This document shows, piece by piece, positions 1 through 6,384 of a stretch of DNA of 14,874 nt (the stretch's first letter is position 1; each line of letters begins with the position of its first letter). The translations under genes and the position numbers were made by a program. This DNA is from Balneola sp. (GTDB lineage: Bacteria > Bacteroidota > Rhodothermia > Balneolales > Balneolaceae): the NCBI GenBank assembly GCA_002730655.1, contig PCAT01000017.1:7603-22476 (forward strand), written 5' to 3'. A model generated the notes under the pieces. The model had not been told where the DNA came from and did not search any database. It saw only the letters and a list, made by a program, of their open reading frames with translations.

Positions 1-249
1 GAATTAGAGACCCTCGCACTTTCAATGATCTATCATAATAAATCTTCCCGAGAAAGCATTGGCGAAATTTGGAAACTTCAAGTGAATGGCAGAAAGAACT
101 ATAAAAATTCTCCAATTGCCCGTACATTTAGTATTGAGAATGAAACACGTAAATCACAATTATTCATACAACTTGTTGAACTACAATTCAACCAATCCAT
201 TATACCTCCACCGGTAACCATTCCCAATAATTACACCCAGATCCAATAA
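1..249 (+). CDS. 3' end of a probable DUF4292-family lipoprotein gene (partial)
   Basis: The reading frame is open from base 1 to a TAA at 247-249, so this is the last 82 codons of a gene that begins outside the window; the first ATG in the frame, at 25, is internal and need not be a start. The visible tail ends in alternating hydrophobic/polar strands followed by an IPNNYTQI-like ending. That resembles the C-terminus of DUF4292 proteins, which in Bacteroidota-type genomes often sit directly upstream of an EnvC-like gene, as here. These are envelope lipoproteins of unclear function related in fold to outer-membrane lipoprotein carriers. The next gene starts 1 nt after this stop, which suggests co-transcription. 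The family call rests on the tail pattern and on context only. Confidence 0.5.
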   Translation, partial: ELETLALSMIYHNKSSRESIGEIWKLQVNGRKNYKNSPIARTFSIENETRKSQLFIQLVELQFNQSIIPPPVTIPNNYTQIQ

Positions 250-250
250 G

Positions 251-1621
251 TTGATTTGTACTTCTGTACCATATTATACCCAGGAATCTCGCTTTGGCTT
301 ATTGACCTTAGCTACTATAACATACCTCTTTGGCTTCATGGTATTGGGCATTCTAAGATCTGATGAGCTCTCAGCTCAAACCTATCAAGAACGAAGAAAC
401 GCTATACTAGACAAACAGAACGAAACACGATCTGAAATTGAGGAATTATCCAAGCGAATTAGAGAATTTGAACAACAAATAAATGCTAACGAGAACGAAT
501 ATAGTAAGATATTTCAGCAATACGAACAGTTAAATAAGATGATTGCTCTTCAAGACAATAAAATTAGAAGCCTTGAAGGAGAACAATACCAGATTGTAGA
601 AGAAGTGAATCTAATAAAAGAACAAATACAGTTACGGGAGAAGGAATTACAAAATTCCTTGGATAATTATCGGGAGATAATGCGCTATACATATATAAAT
701 GGGCGACTTAATTCCATTGAATTGTTAGCCACGTCAAAGTCTGTTAATCAGATGATTAGACGTGCTTATTACTTGAATAAACTAGAAGATTTTAAACGAA
801 ATAAAAGAGATGAAATCGTTGCTAAACAACAAGAACTTAGTGGTATACAAGTTGATTTGGAAAGCAGTATAAAAAAGAACAACCTAGTCATAAACGAAAT
901 TGAAAAAGAAAAAACAAAACTTGATTACCAACGGAATCTACAACTAAGAAGTGCCCAACGACTTAAAGCAGAGAGTTCTACCCTGCTGAATCAGCTTAGA
1001 CAAGTTCAAGCTCAAAAAGATAATCTTGAAAATGAGTTCTCAAGCCTCATAGCAGAGGAAGATAGAATCCGTGAACTTGAGAATGAACGACTAAGGCGTC
1101 TTGAAGAAGCACGCACCATTGCAGATGCCGCAAGAAGAGCAGAAGAGGTGGCAAAATACTCTACCCCGACTCGAGCCTCCTATGTTTCAGATGAAACTTT
1201 AAATGCATATGAGCAAAATTTTTCTGTGTCTAAAGGTCAACTACCCTGGCCTGTAAAATCTACCACTGTATCAAAGAAATTTGGCATTACCAGAAACCCC
1301 TTGTACGGAACTAGAACAGAACACCCAGGAATAAATATAGTAACGCGTGCAGGAGAAGAAGTTCGAGTAGTATCTGATGGCTATGTGTTTGCTATTCAAC
1401 CTCTACCAGGATATGGTAATGTGGTATTTGTTAAGCACGGCTCATACTATACCGTATACGGAAATTTGAGTGAAATTTATGTTAATAGTTCAACCATTTT
1501 ACGGGCAGGAAGTCCCGTTGGTCGTGCGGGTACAGTAGAATCAGAAATGGGGGAAAGCATCTTTTTCGCTGTCCGAAAAAATAATACCAATTTGAATCCA
1601 GAAGAATGGTTAACCAAATAA
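251..1621 (+). CDS. EnvC-like murein hydrolase activator (coiled coil plus degenerate LytM/M23 domain)
   Basis: 456 residues. An N-terminal hydrophobic segment (about residues 18-36) ends in an LSA/QT signal-peptidase-like site. A long charged coiled coil follows (about 45-300), then a C-terminal LytM/M23 domain (about 333-454). This is the EnvC/NlpD layout. Such proteins act in the periplasm by switching on peptidoglycan amidases rather than cutting peptidoglycan themselves. The sequence supports that role: of the usual M23 zinc and catalytic residues only His358 remains. The Asp of HxxxD is Asn362, the His of the YAHL-type motif is Asn405, and both His of HLHF are replaced (SIFF, 436-439). 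The start is uncertain: TTG at 251, 1 nt after the previous stop, gives the best signal peptide, while TTG 302 or ATG 338 would shorten it. No clear Shine-Dalgarno precedes any of them. The 3' end overlaps the next gene by 16 nt. Confidence 0.88.
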   Translation: MICTSVPYYTQESRFGLLTLATITYLFGFMVLGILRSDELSAQTYQERRNAILDKQNETRSEIEELSKRIREFEQQINANENEYSKIFQQYEQLNKMIALQDNKIRSLEGEQYQIVEEVNLIKEQIQLREKELQNSLDNYREIMRYTYINGRLNSIELLATSKSVNQMIRRAYYLNKLEDFKRNKRDEIVAKQQELSGIQVDLESSIKKNNLVINEIEKEKTKLDYQRNLQLRSAQRLKAESSTLLNQLRQVQAQKDNLENEFSSLIAEEDRIRELENERLRRLEEARTIADAARRAEEVAKYSTPTRASYVSDETLNAYEQNFSVSKGQLPWPVKSTTVSKKFGITRNPLYGTRTEHPGINIVTRAGEEVRVVSDGYVFAIQPLPGYGNVVFVKHGSYYTVYGNLSEIYVNSSTILRAGSPVGRAGTVESEMGESIFFAVRKNNTNLNPEEWLTK

Positions 1622-2088
1622 TTAATAGTGAACAATTCCCACGAATGGCTTTCTATATCTCTGGTTTATTGGTGGTTTCTGGAGCTTTTACCATTTTCTC
1701 ATCTGAATTATTCCCATATGTGCTAAAATCAATACTACATAGTATTGGTATATTTCTTGGTCTTGGTTTGGTTTATTTTAATATGATACGGATAAGTTCA
1801 CGCCGTTATATGCGAAAACTAGATGGGCCTTCAAAGATGCCTAAAGTTTTTGCAATCTTAATTGGAGGACTTCCCTTATTTTGGATTAGTATCTATGATA
1901 CCGGTTGGCCTTTAACCACTCTTTTAATATATGTTGGAATAGTACTATTCTTCAGTGCCTTAGGTGCTTATTTAGGGCAAAAAGCAGGACAAAAAGCCCA
2001 AAAACTATTTCGAAAGCAATTAAAGGCCTATTTTGAAAAAGTTCAGTCGAAACAAAGCAAAAACCCTTCAGTCTCATCCAACCATTAA
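1606..2088 (+). CDS. Hypothetical four-helix inner-membrane protein
   Basis: 160 residues. I do not recognise a family. Four hydrophobic segments are visible (about residues 14-34, 40-60, 82-99 and 103-125), with a basic Arg/Lys-rich loop between the second and third helices. A glycine-rich turn (GAYLGQKAGQKAQ) leads into a strongly basic, probably cytoplasmic C-terminal helix of about 35 residues. The gene overlaps the end of the EnvC-like gene by 16 nt and its own end is overlapped by the proposed start of the M28 peptidase gene, so the three are probably translated from one message. The ATG at 1606 is used here; ATG 1645 (residue 14, at the start of the first helix) is an equally plausible start. 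Context suggests a cell-envelope role, but nothing in the protein shows which. Confidence 0.7.
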   Translation: MVNQIINSEQFPRMAFYISGLLVVSGAFTIFSSELFPYVLKSILHSIGIFLGLGLVYFNMIRISSRRYMRKLDGPSKMPKVFAILIGGLPLFWISIYDTGWPLTTLLIYVGIVLFFSALGAYLGQKAGQKAQKLFRKQLKAYFEKVQSKQSKNPSVSSNH

Positions 2089-3517
2089 TCAACAGACCCT
2101 CCGCCTTCGTTATAATAGCTTACTTAGTTTACTCTACAGTTTTATACTCATTATCTTACTAAGTTCTTGCTTTGCTTGGGCACAAGACTCTTCAGAAAAT
2201 ACAAACTATTCTAGGTCTTGGACTCCAGAAGAGCTCCATGATATTGGCACAGCAGCAGCAGCCGAGCAATTAGAATATTACATCCGTCAATTAGCGGGTT
2301 TTGGGACACGTCACACCTTATCTGATACCGTTTCAGACACCCGAGGCATTGGCGCAGCTCGACGTTGGATTAAAACTGAGTTTGAAAAAATATCAGATGA
2401 TTGTGGTAGATGCTTAGATGTTTTTTTTGTTTCAGGAATCGTAGAACCACAAAGAAGAGTTCCAGAAGCGACCAATGTGGTGAATATAGTGGCAATTCAA
2501 CGAGGTTATGCTGATCCCAATAGATTCGTAATAATGAGTGGTGATATTGATTCTCGAGTCTTAGATCCCAATGATAGAACTTCTGATTCGCCAGGAGCAA
2601 ACGATAATGCTTCTTGAATGGCAGGGGCCATAGAAGCAGCTCGAATTCTTTCTAAGTATCAATTTCCATCATCCATCATTTATACCGGTCTATCTGGAGA
2701 AGAACAAGGCTTATTAGGTGGTAAGATTTTAGCAGATTATGCCATAGCGAATGAATGGGACATAAAGGGAGTGTTAAATAATGATATGATTGGAAACATC
2801 AAGGGGATTAATGGAGTCATTAATAATACAACAGCCAGAGTATTTTCGGAAGGCACTCGCTTCGTAGAAACCAAGCAAGAGGCTCGAATACGAAGATTTA
2901 CCGGCGGGGAAGTTGACTCACAATCCCGAAATCTCGCACGGTATGTAGATCTTATGGCCGACCTTTATATCCCCAATTTAGATGTGATGATGATCTATCG
3001 CCTCGATCGCTTCGGCCGCGGTGGACATCACAGACCTTTCAATGAGGCTGGATTTCCTGGGGTCCGAATTATGGAGACCAACGAAAACTACTTTATGCAA
3101 CATGAAGATGTACGAGAAGAAGATGGTATAAAATATGGGGATACAATCGATGGGGTAGATTTTGATTATGCAGCTAAACTAACCAACCTGAATGCAGTTA
3201 TAATGGCCAGTATGGCATGGGCACCTGCACCCCCAGCCAATGTGCAAATTCAAGGGGCTATTCGCCCTAGTACTACTCTTTCTTGGGAAGCCTTAAACCC
3301 AAGAAAGAATCCCCAGCTAGCTGGTTACAAAATTTATTGGAGACTCACCGATTCTAATCAATGGCTGTGGAGCAAGTTTTTACCCTCAGATACAGTAGAA
3401 CACACCCTTGAAAATGTTGTTATTGATAATTACTACTTTGGTGTAGCAGCTGTTTCCATAAATGGCTTTGAAAGTCCTGTCGTATTCCCTGGACCAGCAG
3501 GCTCTTTTGGTGAATAG
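2033..3517 (+). pseudogene. M28-family metallopeptidase, interrupted by one in-frame TGA
   Basis: Two open stretches (2033-2617, 194 codons; 2618-3517, 299 codons) lie in the same frame, separated only by the TGA at 2615-2617. Joined, they make one exported Zn-peptidase of about 494 residues. It has a signal peptide (hydrophobic core to about residue 50, with an LSSC lipobox-like site or an AWA/Q cleavage site), an M28 domain (about 55-395) and a fibronectin-like C-terminal domain (about 400-494). Visible M28 motifs are Asp191 in GANDNAS, Glu223-Glu224 in GEEQG, Asp251 in NNDMIG and His333 in GGHHRPF. The first metal ligand, normally His in GHxDS, is Asp171 (GDIDS). The TGA falls on the conserved Gly after NDNAS, one base from GGA. 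An ATG follows it directly, so a restarted C-terminal fragment is possible but would lack two ligands. The proposed start is TTG 2033, with an AAAGG 6 nt upstream, overlapping the previous gene by 56 nt; there is no in-frame ATG before the signal peptide. Readthrough or a sequence error are alternatives to a pseudogene. Confidence 0.85.
2615..2617 (+). other. In-frame TGA replacing the conserved Gly of the M28 NDNASG motif
   Basis: The codon order is GCT TCT TGA ATG GCA, and the frame is open on both sides. M28 peptidases carry Gly right after this Asp-Asn-Ala-Ser segment, so a single G-to-T change (GGA to TGA) explains the stop. No other internal stop or frameshift is visible in the gene, so the lesion is either recent or an error in the sequence. 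Confidence 0.85.
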
Positions 3518-3588
3518 AATGATAATAAAACCTGCTAGTTAAAATTAATTGAGTCAGGCTATGACTTGACTTATAAACACAAGCTTGT

Positions 3589-5154
3589 CTATTTAGCCAC
3601 TATGTTTACCTTTATTTTGAGCATTTCAGAAAGCAAGTGAGATTTTCTCATTGCCCCCCAAATCTCAAGACTTGGTTCGTCAATGGTTTGAATAAAAATA
3701 GTACAAGTCTCTTTACCAAGATCAACTCTCAGGTCCTGGACATTTTGATAATGACTACGATCTAAGCCATCAGCTACGCGTAATAAACTCGATAATCGTA
3801 TAATTCTTTTTTGAATATCCTTGGGTAAGGCAGCAAATTCGTCATGTCGCTTTTTAGGAGTAGACCGGCGATGATAACGGGCGACATGGCCCATTATAGC
3901 AATTTCTTCTTCTCTAAAACCCTTTAAATCAGCGTTTAAAATAAGATATAATGCGTGCTTATGATGCTTTGAATGAGAAATATGATACCCAATATCATGC
4001 ATTAGAGAAGCATATTCCAACAATTCTCGATCATCAACATGCAATTTTAACGAGACCTGTAGGGCATCGAATAATTTTATTGCTAAATTTGTGACTTGTT
4101 TCGAATGTTGCTCATGCCAATTACACTTTCTAAGTAATTCAAAAACACTTCTTCGACGTGGATCAGAAGTAGCGCCACCATGTAGTCCAATAAATTCTTT
4201 TTTCAAGTATCTAATTATCATCCCTTCTCTGAGTGCTTGGGTAGAAATACGAACAGATTTGAAGCTAAATTCATCCATAAGGTATCGAAGCAATATCATT
4301 CCAGGATTAATAAAATCGACTCTTTTTTCATCTAAACCAGGTATTAGTTGACGTTCGAACCTATTTAATCCAATAAATGAGTCATAGAATCCAATAAAGT
4401 CTTCGCGACTGAAAATCCGTTCATTTAAAGCAAAGGATTCTACATCAACTCCCTGGTCAGCGGCAATCATTGACGCAATATTTTGCATGGTCCCTGATGA
4501 ACCTATTATATACTCAGTTGGCCACTGGTTCAATGCCTCTTGAACTGATAATAAGCTCTTTTTGTAATAGGCCTTAATTTGATCAATCTGTTCGAATGAT
4601 ATAGGATCGTTTGGCTTAAACCGATCCGTCATCCTTGATACGCCTATTTTTAACGATTTTAGAAAGTAAAACTGGTGTTTATCACCCAGAATGAATTCAA
4701 CACTCCCACCACCTATATCGACAATTAAAACTGGTTTTTCATCTAACCTGAGTCCATGTTGGACTGCAAAACCAATGAGCTCTGCTTCCATACTTCCAGG
4801 TATAGCTCTAATTTTTATCCCAACTTCATCTATGCTACGTTGAATAAATACCCCCCCATTTTCAGCCTCACGAATGGCACTAGTTGCATATGCTAAAATT
4901 TGATCTACCTGATAGCTATCACAAAGAATCTTAATATTCTGCAAAGCGGAAAGACCTCTATCCATTGCTTCCAGTGATAATCTACGGCCGATACCTTCCT
5001 TAGCTAAAACCACCATTTCTTTTAAATCATCTATACTCCGGAAGCTGCCATCGGACATTATTTCTACAACGACCACATGAAATGAGTTGGTTCCTAAATC
5101 AATGGCAGCAATTTTTTTTATCGGGCTTGGGGTGTTTATACTAAGTCCAATCAT
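3589..5154 (-). CDS. ppx: Ppx/GppA family exopolyphosphatase with C-terminal HD domain
   Basis: 521 residues, the normal length for a full Ppx/GppA protein. The N-terminal part (about residues 14-310) is the actin/hsp70-fold phosphatase. It shows the first phosphate loop (Asp19 in DLGTNSFH), a catalytic-Glu region (EAELIGFAV) and the second phosphate loop (VDIGGGSVEF). The C-terminal part (about 325-515) is an HD-type domain with LMHDIGYH and a His-rich helix (SHSKHHKHA). Enzymes of this family cleave terminal phosphate from polyphosphate or convert pppGpp to ppGpp in the cytoplasm; sequence alone does not tell which activity dominates here. The start is ATG at 5152-5154, with no convincing Shine-Dalgarno before it. 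The gene is divergent from ypdA (83 nt between start codons) and convergent with the M28 gene (71 nt between stops). It stops with TAG. Confidence 0.92.
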   Translation of the reverse strand: MIGLSINTPSPIKKIAAIDLGTNSFHVVVVEIMSDGSFRSIDDLKEMVVLAKEGIGRRLSLEAMDRGLSALQNIKILCDSYQVDQILAYATSAIREAENGGVFIQRSIDEVGIKIRAIPGSMEAELIGFAVQHGLRLDEKPVLIVDIGGGSVEFILGDKHQFYFLKSLKIGVSRMTDRFKPNDPISFEQIDQIKAYYKKSLLSVQEALNQWPTEYIIGSSGTMQNIASMIAADQGVDVESFALNERIFSREDFIGFYDSFIGLNRFERQLIPGLDEKRVDFINPGMILLRYLMDEFSFKSVRISTQALREGMIIRYLKKEFIGLHGGATSDPRRRSVFELLRKCNWHEQHSKQVTNLAIKLFDALQVSLKLHVDDRELLEYASLMHDIGYHISHSKHHKHALYLILNADLKGFREEEIAIMGHVARYHRRSTPKKRHDEFAALPKDIQKRIIRLSSLLRVADGLDRSHYQNVQDLRVDLGKETCTIFIQTIDEPSLEIWGAMRKSHLLSEMLKIKVNIVAK

Positions 5155-5228
5155 AGTGAACTAAGCTACAAAAGTGTTCGCAATTGTACACCTTAGAATT
5201 TTTTATCTTTATTATTCTCATTAATTAC

Positions 5229-5232
5229 AGGA
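5229..5232 (+). promoter_or_regulatory. Ribosome binding site deciding the ypdA start
   Basis: AGGA with 5 nt of spacing to ATG 5238. The upstream TTG at 5184 has no comparable site, which favours the shorter protein. Confidence 0.6.
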
Positions 5233-5237
5233 TCATT

Positions 5238-6194
5238 ATGGTTATAATCATTGGTGCAGGCCCTATCGGGCTAGCAACTGGAATAGAGCTAAAAAAACGA
5301 AGTATACCATTCTTGATAATTGAAAGAGGTTGCTTGGTTCAATCGCTCTATAATTATCCGATAAATATGAGCTTTTTCTCTACCTCGGATAAACTTGAAA
5401 TTGGGGGTATCCCTTTTATTTCTCATGGGTTTAAACCCACGCGTAGTGAGGCGTTAGAATATTATAGAAGAGCTGTACAATATTATGACCTACCAATACA
5501 CTTGTATGAAGCAGTTCAGGAAGTAAATGGGAATGATGGAGTATTTATTGTAACTACTAATAAAGCCGAATATCACGCAAGCAAAATCGTTATCGCGACC
5601 GGATTTTATGGAACTCCCAACCGTATGGGTATCCCTGGTGAAAACCTATCAAAGGTGCAGCATTATTACAAAGAAGCACATCCATATGTCAGCCAAAAAG
5701 TCTTGGTTGTTGGGGCTGGTAATTCTGGGGTAGATGTGGCCTTAGAATGCTTTCGATCAGGCGCAGAAGTTTCAATGGCTATTCGCTACTCTCAAGTTAA
5801 ACCCACGGTTAAATATTGGGTTAAACCTGACATAGAGAACCGAATTGAAAAAAAAGAGATTACGGCTTATTTCAATAGTGAAGTGATTGAAATACGTGAT
5901 AATGAAGTTGATCTAAACACTCCTAATGGACCGATTACTATTCAGAATGATTTTGTTTTTGCTATGACAGGATATCGGCCGAATTATGCTTTACTTGATC
6001 AATTAGGAATCGAGTACTCTGCTGATGAAGCATGTATACCGGTTTATGATGAACAAAATCTTGAAACCAATCGAAAAGGCATATATGTAGCTGGAGTAGT
6101 TTGTGCTGGGAAAAAAACGAGTACGCTTTTTATCGAAAATTCAAGAGTGCACGCGGAGCAGATTGCCACACATATTATGCACTCAATGGAATAA
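5238..6194 (+). CDS. ypdA: YpdA-family FAD/NAD(P)H-dependent reductase (putative bacillithiol disulfide reductase)
   Basis: 318 residues from ATG 5238. Two dinucleotide folds are visible: an N-terminal FAD site (IIGAGPIG, residues 4-11) and a central NAD(P)H site (VVGAGNSG). Between them is the ATGFYGTPNRMGIPGE segment, and further on come KYWVKPDIENRIEKK and a C-terminal VVCAGKKT...IENSRVHAEQ block, all typical of YpdA. In Firmicutes the family reduces oxidised bacillithiol with NADPH. The cysteine beside the FAD glycines that is implicated in that activity (GPCG in Firmicutes) is Ile here, so the substrate is not assured. ATG 5238 is preferred over TTG 5184 because AGGA lies 5 nt before it and the protein then begins at the FAD motif; the longer form would add 18 hydrophobic residues. 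The gene runs convergently toward the SRP RNA gene. Confidence 0.88.
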   Translation: MVIIIGAGPIGLATGIELKKRSIPFLIIERGCLVQSLYNYPINMSFFSTSDKLEIGGIPFISHGFKPTRSEALEYYRRAVQYYDLPIHLYEAVQEVNGNDGVFIVTTNKAEYHASKIVIATGFYGTPNRMGIPGENLSKVQHYYKEAHPYVSQKVLVVGAGNSGVDVALECFRSGAEVSMAIRYSQVKPTVKYWVKPDIENRIEKKEITAYFNSEVIEIRDNEVDLNTPNGPITIQNDFVFAMTGYRPNYALLDQLGIEYSADEACIPVYDEQNLETNRKGIYVAGVVCAGKKTSTLFIENSRVHAEQIATHIMHSME

Positions 6195-6232
6195 AAAGTT
6201 GCATTAGCATCCTAAATCCAAGGTATAAAAAT

Positions 6233-6330
6233 GGGCAAGCGACCCATATCACGTCGCTACGACCAGATTACCGCTGCTGCATTCCTGCCCTGACGGAGTT
6301 CAAAGGGAGCTGACTGTATGGGACTTGCCC
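6233..6330 (-). ncRNA. ffs: Small signal recognition particle RNA (4.5S-type, ffs)
   Basis: The minus strand holds a 98-nt segment that folds into the hairpin of bacterial small SRP RNA. The ends pair (GGGCAAG at the 5' end with CTTGCCC at the 3' end), followed by an inner helix CCCATA/TATGGG. The apical part is the SRP helix 8 signature: GTCAGG, then GCA-GGAA-TGC with the GGAA tetraloop at 6282-6285, then AGCAGC closed by CCG/CGG. This matches the Ffh-binding core of E. coli 4.5S RNA base for base at the conserved loop positions. The RNA joins Ffh to bring membrane and secreted proteins to the translocon. A T-run (ATTTTTAT) follows the GC-rich terminal stem on the minus strand and may end transcription. 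The gene sits between the 3' ends of ypdA and the CHASE2 cyclase gene, on the cyclase strand. Confidence 0.94.
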
Positions 6331-6338
6331 GAAAATGC

Positions 6339-6368
6339 AAGATACGACCTTTTTAGGCGAAGTCTCAA
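6339..6368 (-). promoter_or_regulatory. Promoter of the SRP RNA gene
   Basis: On the minus strand TTGAGA (6368-6363) and TATCTT (6344-6339) are 18 nt apart, and the first G of the SRP RNA (6330) lies 8 nt after the -10 box. The -10 region, TATCTTGC, also resembles the Bacteroidota -7 consensus TAnnTTTG. An A/T run lies upstream of the -35 box. The match in spacing to an independently identified RNA 5' end makes this the best-supported promoter in the window. Confidence 0.7.
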
Positions 6369-6384
6369 GGAAAAAACAGCTAAT

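Noticed and set aside
2615..2617. TGA reassigned to glycine (genetic code 25-like), since the TGA sits on a Gly position and no gene in the window ends with TGA
   Set aside because: Only one in-frame TGA occurs among roughly 4,000 codons with many glycines; a reassigned code would show TGA at many Gly positions. Absence of TGA stops in about ten AT-rich genes is not unusual.
2615..2631. Selenocysteine insertion, because a small inverted repeat (ATGGC/GCCAT) follows the TGA directly
   Set aside because: The family has Gly, not Cys, at this site, and the 5-bp stem is too short and too close to the TGA for a bacterial SECIS. The repeat is explained by the coding sequence.
2593..2633. Small ORF from ATG 2607 with AGGAG upstream, in another frame across the TGA
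   Set aside because: It codes for only eight residues and overlaps conserved peptidase sequence; most likely chance.
3552..3566. Short inverted repeat (AGTCA/TGACT) between the convergent M28 and ppx genes, as a possible terminator
   Set aside because: The stem is only 5 bp with no adjacent T-run on either strand.
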